Shown here: positions 21,656 to 35,113 of the stretch, one piece after another
Layout of the letters: the number at the start of each line of letters is the position of its first letter
Numbering within the stretch: the stretch's first letter is position 1
Assembly (NCBI RefSeq): GCF_037975245.1
Contig: NC_092578.1
Coordinates: 11,390,321 to 11,454,320 of the forward strand
Direction: 5' to 3'
DNA from: Apostichopus japonicus
Lineage: Eukaryota; Echinodermata; Holothuroidea; Aspidochirotida; Stichopodidae
Length of the DNA: 64,000 nucleotides
The notes under the pieces: model-generated
Database searches by the model: none
The model's input: the letters and a program-made list of their open reading frames with translations, nothing else
Told to the model about the DNA's origin: nothing
Made by a program: the position numbers and the translations under genes

Positions 21656-24469
21656 TCTTGTCAACGAGATATCTCAAGTGGGTAATGTCGGACCGAATTA
21701 AGATCGGTTAAACCGGAGTACCCATTCAAGTGCCACTTACCCTTTGCTTTCGGTGCAGGTCAAAGGTCATTTGGGGTCACCAGGGGTCACCAGGGGTCAA
21801 ATGGTCAAAATCTTGTCAACGAGATATCTCAAGTGGGTTATGTCGGACCGACACAAGATCGGTGGGCCGGAGTATCCATTCAAGTGCCACTTACCCTTTG
21901 TTTTCGGTGCTGGTCAAAGGTCATTTGGGGTCACCAGGGGTCAAATGGTCAAAATCTTGTCAACGAGATATCTCAAGTGGGTAATGTCGGACCGAATTAA
22001 GATCGGTTGGCCGGAGTACCCATTCAAGTGCCACTTACCCTTTGTTTTCGGTGCAGGTAAAAGGTCATTTGGGGTCACCAGGGGTCACCAGGGGTCAAAT
22101 GGTCAAAATCTTGTCAACGAGATATCTCAAGTGAAAATATCGGACCGAATTAAGATCGGTTGGCCGGAGTACCCATTCAAGTGCCACTTACCCTTTGTTT
22201 TCGGTGCAGGTCAAAGGTCATTTGGGGTCACCAGGGGTCAAATGGTCAAAATCTTGTCAAAGAGATATCTCAAGCGGGTAATGTCGGACCGAATTAAGAT
22301 CGGTTGGCCGGAGTACCCATTCAAGTGCCACTTACCCTTTGTTTTCGGTGCAGGTCAAAGGTCATTTGGGGTCACCAGGGGTCAAATGGTCAAAATCTTG
22401 TCATCGAGATATCTCAAGCGGGTAATGTCGGACCGACATAAGATCGGTTGGCCGGAGTACCCATTCAAGTGCCACTTACCCTTTGTTTTCGGTGCAGGTC
22501 AAAGGTCATTTGGGGTCACCAGGGGTCAAATGGTCAAAATCTTGTCAACGAGATATCTCAAGTGGGTAATGTCGGACCGACACAAGATCGGTTGGCCGGA
22601 GTACCCATTCAAGTGCCACTTACCCTTTGCTTTCGGTGCAGGTCAAAGGTCATTTGGGGTCACCAGGGGTCAAATGGTCAAAATCTTGTCAACGAGATAT
22701 CTCAAGTGGGTAATGTCGGACCGACTTAAGATCGGTGGGCTGGAGTACCCATTCAAGTGCCACTTACCCTTTGTTTTCGGTGCAGGTCAAAGGTCATTTG
22801 GGGTCACCAGGGGTCACCAGGGGTCAAATGGTCAAAATCTTGTCAACGAGATATCTCAAGTGGGTAATGTCGGACCGAATTAAGATCGGTTGGCCGGAGT
22901 ACCCATTCAAGTGCCACTTACCCTTTGTTTTCGGTGCAGGTCAAAGGTCATTTGGGGTCACCAGGGGTCACCTGGGGTCAAATGGTCAAAATCTTGTCAA
23001 CGAGATATCTCAAGTGGGTATTGTCGGACCGAATTAAGATCGGTTGGCCGGAGTACCCATTCAAGTGCCACTTACCCTTTGTTTTCGGTGCAGGTCAAAG
23101 GTCATTTGGGGTCACCAGGGGTCACCAGGGGTCAAATGGTCAAAATCTTGTCAACGAGATATCTCAAGTGATAATGTCGGACCGAATTAAGATCGGTTGG
23201 CCGGAGTACCCATTCAAGTGCCACTTACCCTTTGTTTTCGGTGCAGGTCAAAGGTCATTTGGGGTCACCAGGGGTCAAATGGTCAAAATCTTGTCAACGA
23301 GATATCTCAAGCGGGTAATGTCGGACCGACATAAGATCGGTTGGCCGGAGTACCCATTCAAGTGAAACTTACCCTTTGCTTTCGGTGCAGGTCAAAGGTC
23401 ATTTGGGGTCACCAGGGGTCAAATGGTCAAAATCTTGTCAACGAGATATCTCAAGTGGGTAATGTCGGACCGACACAAGATCGGTGGGCCGGAGTACCCA
23501 TTCAAGTGCCACTTACCCTTTGTTTTCGGTGCTGGTCAAAGGTCATTTGGGGTCACCAGGGGTCAAATGGTCAAAATCTTGTCAACGAGATATCTCAAGT
23601 GGGTATTGTCGGACCGAATTAAGATCGGTTGGCAGGAGTAGCCATTTAAGTGCCACTTACCCTTTGTTTTCGGTGTAGGTCAAAGGTCATTTGGGGTCAC
23701 CAGGGGTCAAATGGTCAAAATCTTGTCAACGAGATATCTCAAGTGGGTAATGTCGGACCGACACAAGATCGGTTGGCCGGAGTACCCACTCAAGTGCCAC
23801 TTACCCTTTGTTTTCGGTGCAGGTCAAAGGTCATTTGGGGTCATTTGGGGTCACCAGGCGTAAAATGGTCAAAATCTTGTCAACGAGATATCTCAAGTGG
23901 GTAATGTCGGACCGACACAAGATCGGTGGGCCGGAGTACCCATTCAAGTGCCACTTACCCTTTGTTTTCGGTGCAGGTCAAAGGTCATTTGGGGTCACCA
24001 GGGGTCAAATGGTCAAAATCTTGTCAACGAGATATCTCAAGTGGGTAATGTCGGACCGACTTAAGATCGGTTGGCCGGAGTACCCATTCAAGTGCCACTT
24101 ACCCTTTGCTTTCGGTGCAGGTCAAAGGTCATTTGGGGTCACCAGGGGTCACCAGGGGTCAAATGGTCAAAATCTTGTCAACGAGATATCTCAAGTGGGT
24201 AATGTCGGACCGACACAAGATCGGTGGCCTGAGTACCCATTCAAGTGCCACTTACCCTTTGTTTTCGGTGCTGGTGAAAGGTCATTTGGGGTCACAAGGG
24301 GTCAAATGGTCAAAATCTTGTCAACGAGATATCTCAAGTGGGTAATGTCGGACCGAATTAAGATCGGTTGGCCGGAGTACCCATTCAAGTGCCACTTACC
24401 CTTTGTTTTCGGTGCAGGTCAAAGGTCATTTGGGGTCATTTGGGGTCACCAGGGGTCAAATGGTCAAAA

Positions 24470-25189
24470 TCTTGTCAACGAGATATCTCAAGTGGGTAAT
24501 GTCGGACCGAATTAAGATCGGTGGGCCGGAGTACCCATTCAAGTGCCACTTACCCTTCGCTTTCGGTGCTGGTCAAAGGTCATTTGGGGTCACCAGGGGC
24601 CAAATGGTCAAAATCTTGTCAACGAGATATCTCAAGTGGGTAATGTCGGACCGGCTTAACATCGGTTGGCCGGAGTACCCATTCAAGTACCACTTACCCT
24701 TTGTTCTCGGTGCAGGTCAAAGGTCATTTGGGGTCACCAGGGGTCAAATGGTCAAAATCTTGTCAACGAGATATCTCAAGTGGGTAATGTCGGACCGACA
24801 CAAGATCGGTTGGCCGGAGTACCCATTCAAGTGCCACTTACCCTTTGTTTTCGGTGCAGGTCAAAGGTCAATTGGGGTCACCTGGGGTCAAATGGTCAAA
24901 ATCTTGTCAACGAGATATCTCAAGTGGGTAATGTCGGACCGACATAAGATCGGTTGGCCGGAGTACCCATTCAAGTGCCACTTACCCTTTGTGTTCGGTG
25001 CTGGTCAAAGGTCATTTGGGGTCACCAGGGGTCAAATGGTCAAAATCTTGTCAACGAGATATCTCAAGTGGGTAATGTCGGACCGACATAAGATCTGTTG
25101 GCCGGAGTACCCATTCAAGTGCCACTTACCATTTGTTTTCGGTGCAGGTCAAAGGTCATTTGGGGTCACCAGGGGTCAAATGGTCAAAA
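24470..25189 (+). repeat. Q module, complete copy 2 (Q2-Q6)
   Basis: All five monomers in order, 3534 bp after copy 1, within a larger shared block (19950-21690 against 23926-25225, minus the 442-bp duplication). It is followed by a GATTTAAGATCGG monomer (Q7). Confidence 0.85.
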
Positions 25190-27407
25190 TCTTGTCAACG
25201 AGATATCTCAAGTGGGTTATGTCGGACCGATTTAAGATCGGTGGGCCGGAGTTCCCATTCAAGTGCCACTTACCCTTTGTTTTCGGTGCAGGTCAAAGGT
25301 CATTTGGGGTCACCAGGGGTCACCAGGGGTCAAATGGTCAAAATCTTGTCAACGAGATATCTCAAGTGGGTAATGTCGGACCGACACAAGATCGGTGGGC
25401 CGGAGTACCCATTCAAGTGCCACTGACCCTTTGTTTTCGGTGCAGGTCAAAGGTCATTTGGGGTCACCAGGGGTCAAATGGTCAAAATCTTGTCAACGAG
25501 ATATCTCAAGTGGGTATTGTCGGACCGAATTAAGATCGGTTGGCCGGAGTACCCATTCAAGTGCCACTTACCCTTTGTTTTCGGTGCAGGTCAAAGGTCA
25601 TTTGGGGTCACCAGGGGTCACCAGGGGTCAAATGGTCAAAATCTTGTCAACGAGATATCTCAAGTGATAATGTCGGACCGAATTAAGATCGGTTGGCCGG
25701 AGTACCCATTCAAGTGCCACTGACCCTTTGTTTTCGGTGCAGGTCAAAGGTCATTTGGGGTCACCAGGGGTCAAATGGTCAAAATCTTGTCAACGAGATA
25801 TCTCAAGCGGGTAATGTCGGACCGACTTAAGATCGGTGGGCCGGAGTACCCATTCAAGTGCCACTTACCCTTTGCTTTCGGTGCTGGTCAAAGGTCATTT
25901 GGGGTCACCAGGGGTCACCAGGGGTCAAATGGTCAAAATCTTGTCAACGAGATATCTCAAGTGGGTTATGTCGGACCGACACAAGATCGGTGGGCCGGAG
26001 TATCCATTCAAGTGCCACTTACCCTTTGTTTTCGGTGCTGGTCAAAGGTCATTTGGGGTCACCAGGGGTCAAATGGTCAAAAGCTTGTCAACGAGATATC
26101 TCAAGTGGGTATTGTCGGACCGAATTAAGATCGGTTGGCCGGAGTACCCATTCAAGTGCCACTTACCCTTTGTTTTCGGTGCAGGTCAAAGGTCATTTGG
26201 GGTCACCAGGGGTCACCAGGGGTCAAATGGTCAAAATCTTGTCAACGAGATATCTCAAGTGATAATGTCGGACCGAATTAAGATCGGTTGGCCGGAGTAC
26301 CCATTCAAGTGCCACTTACCCTTTGTTTTCGGTGCAGGTCAAAGGTCATTTGGGGTCACCAGGGGTCAAATGGTCAAAATCTTGTCAACGAGATATCTCA
26401 AGCGGGTAATGTCGGACCGACACAAGATCGGTTGGCCGGAGTACCCATTCAAGTGCCACTTACCCTTTGTTTTCGGTGCAGGTCAAAGGTCATTTGGGGT
26501 CACCAGGGGTCAAATGGTCAAAATCTTGTCATCGAGATATCTCAAGCGGGTAATGTCGGACCGACATAAGATCGGTTGGCCGGAGTACCCATTCAAGTGC
26601 CACTTACCCTTTGTTTTCGGTGCAGGTCAAAGGTCATTTGGGGTCACCAGGGGTCAAATGGTCAAAATCTTGTCAACGAGATATCTCAAGCGGGTAATGT
26701 CGGACCGACACAAGATCGGTTGGCCGGAGTACCCATTCAAGTGCCACTTACCCTTTGCTTTCGGTGCAGGTCAAAGGTCATTTGGGGTCACCAGGGGTCA
26801 AATGGTCAAAATCTTGTCAACGAGATATCTCAAGTGGGTAATGTCGGACCGACTTAAGATCGGTGGGCCGGAGTACCCATTCAAGTGCCACTTACCCTTT
26901 GTTTTCGGTGCAGGTCAAAGGTCATTTGGGGTCACCAAGGGTCACCAGGGGTCAAATGGTCAAAATCTTGTCAACGAGATATCTCAAGTGGGTAATGTCG
27001 GACCGAATTAAGATCGGTTGGCCGGAGTACCCATTCAAGTGCCACTTACCCTTTGTTTTCGGTGCAGGTCAAAGGTCATTTGGGGTCACCAGGGGTCACC
27101 TGGGGTCAAATGGTCAAAATCTTGTCAACGAGATATCTCAAGTGGGTAATGTCGGACCGACACAAGATCGGTGGGCCGGAGTACCCATTCAAGTGCCACT
27201 TACCCTTTGTTTTCGGTGCTGGTCAAAGGTCATTTGGGGTCACCAGGGGTCAAATGGTCAAAATCTTGTCAACGAGATATCTCAAGTGGGTAATGTCGGA
27301 CCGAATTAAGATCGGTTGGCAGGAGTACCCATTCAAGTGCCACTTACCCTTTGTTTTCGGTGCAGGTCAAAGGTCATTTGGGGTCACCAGGGGTCAAATG
27401 GTCAAAA

Positions 27408-27571
27408 TCTTGTCAACGAGATATCTCAAGTGGGTAATGTCGGACCGACACAAGATCGGTTGGCCGGAGTACCCACTCAAGTGCCACTTACCCTTTGTTT
27501 TCGGTGCAGGTCAAAGGTCATTTGGGGTCATTTGGGGTCATTTGGGATCACCAGGCGTAAAATGGTCAAAA
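27408..27571 (+). repeat. 164-bp monomer with two extra GGTCATTTGG steps
   Basis: Three TTTGG-type steps in a row (27516-27550) before CCAGGCGTAAAATGG. The third step has mutated to TTTGGGATCA, so only three clean G-runs remain. Its 154-bp relatives with two steps are common from 23.8 kb onward. Confidence 0.9.
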
Positions 27572-29966
27572 TCTTGTCAACGAGATATCTCAAGTGGGTA
27601 ATGTCGGACCGACACAAGATCGGTGGGCCGGAGTACCCATTCAAGTGCCACTTACCCTTTGTTTTCGGTGCTGGTCAAAGGTCATTTGGGGTCACCAGGT
27701 TTCAAATGATCAAAATCTTGTCAACGAGATATCTCAAGTGGGTAATGTCGGACCGACATAAGATCGGTTGGCCGGAGTACCCATTCAAGTGCCACTTACC
27801 CTTTGTTTTCGGTGCAGGTCAAAGGTCATTTGGGGTCACCAGGAGTCACCAGGGGTCAAATGGTCAAAATCTTGTCAACGAGATATCTCAAGTGGGTAAT
27901 GTCGGACCGACTTAAGATCGGTTGTCCGTAGTACCCATTCAAGTGCCACTTACCCTTTGTTTTCGGTGCAGGTCAAAGGTCATTTGGGGTCACCAGGGGT
28001 CAAATGGTCAAAATCTTGTCAACGAGATATCTCAAGTGGGTAATGTCGGACCGACTTAAGATCGGTTGGCCGGAGTACCCATTCAAGTGCCACTTACCCT
28101 TTGTTTTCGGTGCAGGTCAAAGGTCATTTGGGGTCACCAGGGGTCACCAGGGGTCAAATGGTCAAATTCTTGTCAACGAGATATCTCAAGTGATAATGTC
28201 GGACCGAATTAAGATCGGTTGGCCGGAGTACCCATTCAAGTGCCACTTACCCTTTGTTTTCGGTGCAGGTCAAAGGTCATTTGGGGTCACCAGGGGTCAA
28301 ATGGTCAAAATCTTGTCAACGAGATATCTCAAGCGGGTAATGTCGGACCGACACAAGATCGGTTGGCCGGAGTACCCATTCAAGTGCCACTTACCCTTTG
28401 TTTTCGGTGCAGGTCAAAGGTCATTTGGGGTCACCAGGGGTCAAATGGTCAAAATCTTGTCAACGAGATATCTCAAGTGGGTAATGTCGGACCGACACAA
28501 GATCGGTTGGCCGGAGTACCCATTCAAGTGCCACTTACCCTTTGTTTTCGGTGTAGGTCAAAGGTCATTTGGGGTCACCAGGGGTCAAATGGTCAAAATC
28601 TTGTCAACGAGATATCTCAAGTGGGTAATGTCGGACCGACACAAGATCGGTTGGCCGGAGTACCCACTCAAGTGCCACTTACCCTTTGTTTTCGGTGCAG
28701 GTCAAAGGTCATTTGGGGTCACCAGGGGTCACCAGGTTTCAAATGATCAAAATCTTGTCAACGAGATATCTCAAGTGGGTAATGTCGGACCGACATAAGA
28801 TCGGTTGGCCGGAGTACCCATTCAAGTGCCACTTACCCTTTGTTTTCGGTGCAGGTCAAAGGTCATTTGGGGTCACCAGGAGTCACCAGGGGTCAAATGG
28901 TCAAAATCTTGTCAACGAGATATCTCAAGTGGGTAATGTCGGACCGACTTAAGATCGGTTGGCCGGAGTACCCATTCAAGTGCCACTTACCCTTTGTTTT
29001 CGGTGCAGGTCAAAGGTCATTTGGGGTCACCAGGGGTCAAATGGTCAAAATCTTGTCAACGAGATATCTCAAGTGGGTAATGTCGGACCGACACAAGATC
29101 GGTTGGCCGGAGTACCCACTCAAGTGCCACTTACCCTTTGTTTTCGGTGCAGGTCAAAGGTCATTTGGGGTCATTTGGGGTCACCAGGCGTAAAATGGTC
29201 AAAATCTTGTCAACGAGATATCTCAAGTGGGTAATGTCGGACCGACACAAGATCGGTGGGCCGGAGTACCCATTCAAGTGCCACTTACCCTTTGTTTTCG
29301 GTGCTGGTCAAATTTCATTTGGGGTCACCAGGTTTCAAATGATCAAAATCTTGTCAACGAGATATCTCAAGTGGGTAATGTCGGACCGACATAAGATCGG
29401 TTGGCCGGAGTACCCATTCAAGTGCCACTTACACTTTGTTTTCGGTGCAGGTCAAAGGTCATTTGGGGTCACCAGGAGTCACCAGGGGTCAAATGGTCAA
29501 AATCTTGTCAACGAGATATCTCAAGTGGGTAATGTCGGACCGACTTAAGATCGGTTGGCCGGAGTACCCATTCAAGTGCCACTTACCCTTTGTTTTCGGT
29601 GCAGGTCAAAGGTCATTTGGGGTCACCAGGGGTCAAATGGTCAAAATCTTGTCAACGAGATATCTCAAGTGGGTAATGTCGGACCGACTTAAGATCGGTT
29701 GGCCGGAGTACCCATTCAAGTGCCACTTACCCTTTGCTTTCGGTGCAGGTCAAAGGTCATTTGGGGTCACCAGGGGTCACCAGGGGTCAAATGGTCAAAA
29801 TCTTGTCAACGAGATATCTCAAGTGGGTAATGTCGGACCGACACAAGATCGGTGGGCCGGAGTACCCATTCAAGTGCCACTTACCCTTTGTTTTCGGTGC
29901 TGGTCAAATTTCATTTGGGGTCACCAGGTTTCAAATGATCAAAATCTTGTCAACGAGATATCTCAA

Positions 29967-31695
29967 GTGGGTAATGTCGGACCGACTTAAGATCGGTTGG
30001 CCGGAGTACCCATTCAAGTGCCACTTACCCTTTGCTTTCGGTGCAGGTCAAAGGTCATTTGGGGTCACCAGGGGTCACCAGGGGTCAAATGGTCAAAATC
30101 TTGTCAACGAGATATCTCAAGTGGGTAATGTCGGACCGACACAAGATCGGTGGGCCGGAGTACCCATTCAAGTGCCACTTACCCTTTGTTTTCGGTGCTG
30201 GTCAAATTTCATTTGGGGTCACCAGGTTTCAAATGATCAAAATCTTGTCAACGAGATATCTCAAGTGGGTAATGTCGGACCGACATAAGATCGGTTGGCC
30301 GGAGTACCCATTCAAGTGCCACTTACCCTTTGTTTTCGGTGCAGGTCAAAGGTCATTTGGGGTCACCAGGAGTCACCAGGGGTCAAATGGTCAAAATCCT
30401 GTCAACGAGATATCTCAAGTGGGTAATGTCGGACCGACTTAAGATCGGTTGGCCGGAGTACCCATTCAAGTGCCACTTACCCTTTGTTTTCGGTGCAGGT
30501 CAAAGGTCATTTGGGGTCACCAGGGGTCAAATGGTCAAAATCTTGTCAACGAGATATCTCAAGTGGGTAATGTCGGACCGACTTAAGATCGGTTGGCCGG
30601 AGTACCCATTCAAGTGCCACTTACCCTTTGCTTTCGGTGCAGGTCAAAGGTCATTTGGGGTCACCAGGGGTCACCAGGGGTCAAATGGTCAAAATCTTGT
30701 CAACGAGATATCTCAAGTGGGTTATGTCGGACCGACACAAGATCGATGGGCCGGAGTACCCATTCAAGTGCCACTTACCCTTTGTTTTCGGTGCTGGTCA
30801 AAGGTCATTTGGGGTCACAAGGGGTCAAATGGTCAAAATCTTGTCAACGAGATATCTCAAGTGGGTAATGTCGGACCGAATTAAGATCGGTTGGCCGGAG
30901 TACCCATTCAAGTGCCACTTACCCTTTGTTTTCGGTGCAGGTCAAAGGTCATTTGGGGTCATTTGGGGTCACCAGGGGTCAAATGGTCAAAATCTTGTCA
31001 ACGAGATATCTCAAGTGGGTAATGTCGGACCGAATTAAGATCGGTGGGCCGGAGTACCCATTCAAGTGCCACTTACCCTTCGCTTTCGGTGCTGGTCAAA
31101 GGTCATTTGGGGTCACCAGGGGCCAAATGGTCAAAATCTTGTCAACGAGATATCTCAAGTGGGTAAAGTCGGACCGACACAAGATCGGTTGGCCGGAGTA
31201 CCCATTCAAGTGCCACTTACCCTTTGTTTTCGGTGCAGGTCAAAGGTCAATTGGGGTCACCTGGGGTCAAATGGTCAAAATCTTGTCAACGAGATATCTC
31301 AAGTGGGTAATGTCGGACCGACATAAGATCGGTTGGCCGGAGTACCCATTCAAGTGCCACTTACCCTTTGTGTTCGGTGCTGGTCAAAGGTCATTTGGGG
31401 TCACCAGGGGTCAAATGGTCAAAATCTTGTCAACGAGATATCTCAAGTGGGTAAAGTCGGACCGACATAAGATCTGTTGGCCGGAGTACCCATTCAAGTG
31501 CCACTTACCATTTGTTTTCGGTGCAGGTCAAAGGTCATTTGGGGTCACCAGGGGTCAAATGGTCAAAATCTTGTCAACGAGATATCTCAAGTGGGTAATG
31601 TCGGACCGATTTAAGATCGGTGAGCCGGAGTACCCATTCAAGTGCCACTTGACCTTTGTTTTCGGTGCAGGTCAAAGGTCATTTGGGGTCACCAG
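29967..31695. repeat. 1.7-kb dispersed duplication (offset 3418), copy 1
   Basis: Matches 33385-35113 with few substitutions. Both contain GGTCAAATTTCATTTGG, the rare AAAATCCTGTCAACG (about 30396 and 33814) and the Q module without Q3. Differences include GATCGATGGG against GATCGGTGGG (30744 and 34162) and GTAAAGTCGG against GTAATGTCGG in Q4 (31164 and 34582). Confidence 0.82.
30993..31568 (+). repeat. Q module lacking Q3, copy 1
   Basis: Order Q2-Q4-Q5-Q6, a clean loss of one 144-bp monomer relative to 24470-25189. Q6 carries GTAAAGTCGG, absent from the two complete copies; uniquely here Q4 carries it too (31164). Confidence 0.83.
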
Positions 31696-33380
31696 GGGTC
31701 ACCAGGGGTCAAATGGTCAAAATCTTGTCAACGAGATATCTCAAGTGGGTAATGTCGGACCGACAAAAGATCGGTGGACCGGAGTACCCATTCAAGTGCC
31801 ACTTACCCTTTGTTTTCGGTGCAGGTCAAAGGTCATTTGGGGTCACCAGGGGTCAAATGGTCAAAATCTTGTCAACGAGATATCTCAAGTGGGTTATGTC
31901 GGACCGACATAAGATCGGTTGGCCGGAGTACCCATTCAAGTGCCACTTACCCTTTGTTTTCGGTGCAGGTCAAAGGTCATTTGGGGTCACCAGGGGTCAC
32001 CAGGGGTCAAATGGTCAAAATCTTGTCAACGAGATATCTCAAGTGGGTAATGTCGGACCGACACAAGATCGGTTGGCCGGAGTACCCATTCAAGTGCCAC
32101 TTACCCTTTGTTTTCGGTGCAGGTCAAAGGTCATTTGGAGTCACCAGGGGTCAAATGGTCAAAATCTTGTCAACGAGATATCTCAAGTGGGTAATGTCGG
32201 ACCGACTTAAGATCGGTGGGCCGGAGTACCCATTCAAGTGCCACTTACCCTTTGTTTTCGGTGCAGGTCAAAGGTCATTTGGGGTCACCAGGGGTCACCA
32301 GAGGTCAAATGGTCAAAATCTTGTCAACGAGATATCTCAAGTGGGTAATGTCGGACCGACACAAGATCGCTGGGCCGGAGTACCCATTCAAGTGCCACTT
32401 ACCCTTTGTTTTCGGTGCTGGTCAAAGGTCATTTGGGGTCACCAGGGGTCAAATGGTCAAAATCTTGTCAACGAGATATTTCAAGTGGGTAATGTCGGAC
32501 CGAATTAAGATCGGTTTGCCGGAGTACCCATTCAAGTGCCACTTACCCTTTGTTTTCGGTGCAGGTCAAAGGTCATTTGGGGTCATTTGGGGTCACCAGG
32601 GGTCAAATGGTCAAAATCTTGTCAACGAGATATCTCAAGTGGGTAATGTCGGACCGACTTAAGATCGGTTGGCCGGACTACCCATTCAAGTACCACTTAC
32701 CCTTTGTTTTCGGTGCAGGTCAAAGGTCACCAGGGGTCACCAGGGGTCAAATGGTCAAAATCTTGTCAACGAGATATCTCAAGTGGGTGATGTCGGACCG
32801 ACTTAAGATCGGTTGGCCGAAGTACCCATTCAAGTGCCACTTACCCTTTGTTTTCGGTGCAGGTCAAAGGTCATTTGGGGTCACCAGGGGTCAAATGGTC
32901 AAAATCTTGTAAACACGATATCTCAAGTGGGTAATGTCGGACCGACTTTACATTGGTTGGAAGGAGTACCCATTCAAGTACCACTTACCCTTTGTTTTCG
33001 GTGCAGGTCAAAGGTCATTTGGGGTCAAATGGTCAAATGGTCAAATGGGGTCAAATGGTCAAAATCTTGTCAACGAGATATCTCAAGTGGGTAATGTCGG
33101 ACCGACTTAAGATCGGTGGGCAGGACTACCCATTCAAGTGCCACTTACCCTTTGTTTTCGGTGCAGGTCAAAGGTCACCAGGGGTCACCAGGGGTCAAAT
33201 GGTCAAAATCTTGTCAACGAGATATCTCAAGTGGGTAATGTCGGACCGAATTAAGATCGGTTGGCCGGAGTACCCATTCAAGTGCCACTTACCCTTTGTT
33301 TTCGATGCAGGTCAAAGGTCATTTAGGGTCACCAGGGGTCACCAGCGGTCAAATGGTCAAAATCTTGTGAACGAGATATC
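31640..33380. repeat. Long-distance duplicated block, copy 1
   Basis: Matches 57003-58736 at offset 25,363 in its first part and 25,353 in its second, with local differences. Shared marks: GACAAAAGATCGG, CCAGAGGTCAAATGG (32300 and 57663), GGACTACCC with AAGTACC and GGTCACCAGG directly after GGTCAAA (32680 and 58033), the octamer expansion, and CCAGCGGTCAAATGG (33344 and 58696). Substitutions are more frequent than in the tandem duplications, suggesting an older event. Confidence 0.78.
33023..33064 (+). repeat. GGTCAAAT octamer expansion (160-bp monomer), copy 1
   Basis: Here the internal repeat changes period from 10 to 8 bp. GGTCAAAT stands at 33023, 33031 and 33039, then again at 33049 after a GG insertion, followed by GGTCAAAA. 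The GGTCACCAGG step is missing. The monomer (32905-33064) is 160 bp and belongs to the CTTGTAAACACG and CTTTACATTGG class. Confidence 0.9.
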
Positions 33381-33384
33381 TCAA

Positions 33385-35113
33385 GTGCGTAATGTCGGAC
33401 CGACTTAAGATCGGTTGGCCGGAGTACCCATTCAAGTGCCACTTACCCTTTGCTTTCGGTGCAGGTCAAAGGTCATTTGGGGTCACCAGGGGTCACCAGG
33501 GGTCAAATGGTCAAAATCTTGTCAACGAGATATCTCAAGTGGGTAATGTCGGACCGACACAAGATCGGTGGGCCGGAGTACCCATTCAAGTGCCACTTAC
33601 CCTTTGTTTTCGGTGCTGGTCAAATTTCATTTGGGGTCACCAGGTTTCAAATGATCAAAATCTTGTCAACGAGATATCTCAAGTGGGTAATGTCGGACCG
33701 ACATAAGATCGGTTGGCCGGAGTACCCATTCAAGTGCCACTTACCCTTTGTTTTCGGTGCAGGTCAAAGGTCATTTGGGGTCACCAGGAGTCACCAGGGG
33801 TCAAATGGTCAAAATCCTGTCAACGAGATATCTCAAGTGGGTAATGTCGGACCGACTTAAGATCGGTTGGCCGGAGTACCCATTCAAGTGCCACTTACCC
33901 TTTGTTTTCGGTGCAGGTCAAAGGTCATTTGGGGTCACCAGGGGTCAAATGGTCAAAATCTTGTCAACGAGATATCTCAAGTGGGTAATGTCGGACCGAC
34001 TTAAGATCGGTTGGCCGGAGTACCCATTCAAGTGCCACTTACCCTTTGCTTTCGGTGCAGGTCAAAGGTCATTTGGGGTCACCAGGGGTCACCAGGGGTC
34101 AAATGGTCAAAATCTTGTCAACGAGATATCTCAAGTGGGTTATGTCGGACCGACACAAGATCGGTGGGCCGGAGTACCCATTCAAGTGCCACTTACCCTT
34201 TGTTTTCGGTGCTGGTCAAAGGTCATTTGGGGTCACAAGGGGTCAAATGGTCAAAATCTTGTCAACGAGATATCTCAAGTGGGTAATGTCGGACCGAATT
34301 AAGATCGGTTGGCCGGAGTACCCATTCAAGTGCCACTTACCCTTTGTTTTCGGTGCAGGTCAAAGGTCATTTGGGGTCATTTGGGGTCACCAGGGGTCAA
34401 ATGGTCAAAATCTTGTCAACGAGATATCTCAAGTGGGTAATGTCGGACCGAATTAAGATCGGTGGGCCAGAGTACCCATTCAAGTGCCACTTACCCTTCG
34501 CTTTCGGTGCTGGTCAAAGGTCATTTGGGGTCACCAGGGGCCAAATGGTCAAAATCTTGTCAACGAGATATCTCAAGTGGGTAATGTCGGACCGACACAA
34601 GATCGGTTGGCCGGAGTACCCATTCAAGTGCCACTTACCCTTTGTTTTCGGTGCAGGTCAAAGGTCAATTGGGGTCACCTGGGGTCAAATGGTCAAAATC
34701 TTGTCAACGAGATATCTCAAGTGGGTAATGTCGGACCGACATAAGATCGGTTGGCCGGAGTACCCATTCAAGTGCCACTTACCCTTTGTGTTCGGTGCTG
34801 GTCAAAGGTCATTTGGGGTCACCAGGGGTCAAATGGTCAAAATCTTGTCAACGAGATATCTCAAGTGGGTAAAGTCGGACCGACATAAGATCTGTTGGCC
34901 GGAGTACCCATTCAAGTGCCACTTACCATTTGTTTTCGGTGCAGGTCAAAGGTCATTTGGGGTCACCAGGGGTCAAATGGTCAAAATCTTGTCAACGAGA
35001 TATCTCAAGTGGGTAATGTCGGACCGATTTAAGATCGGTGGGCCGGAGTACCCATTCAAGTGCCACTTACCCTTTGTTTTCGGTGCAGGTCAAAGGTCAT
35101 TTGGGGTCACCAG
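33385..35113. repeat. 1.7-kb dispersed duplication (offset 3418), copy 2
   Basis: Second copy of 29967-31695. Its left junction is sharp: just before it the sequence reads CTTGTGAACGAG and AAGTGCGTAATG, shared instead with 58731-58745 (CTTGTGAACGAG). Confidence 0.82.
34411..34986 (+). repeat. Q module lacking Q3, copy 2
   Basis: Same deletion and same Q6 GTAAAGTCGG as the copy at 30993, but Q4 has the ordinary GTAATGTCGG. It lies within the 3418-bp-spaced duplication. Confidence 0.83.

Larger units (their letters stand above)
15769..25699. repeat. Region II: mixed array with 1758-bp and 442-bp duplications and full Q modules
   Basis: The N-type markers disappear. Recurrent forms here are TTTGCTTTCGG, CTTGTCATCGAG, AAGCGGGTAATG, the 1-bp shorter GTGATAATG, and GGCAGGAGTAGCCATTTAAG. 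Some monomers read AAGTGAAACTTACC (18780 and 23362), destroying the 72-82 dyad. From 20.4 kb the Q module appears. No gene or unique sequence is present. Confidence 0.8.

Noticed and set aside
33003-33064. Separate microsatellite locus
   Set aside because: The GGTCAAAT run is a modified decamer zone of an ordinary monomer, with normal sequence on both sides at monomer register.
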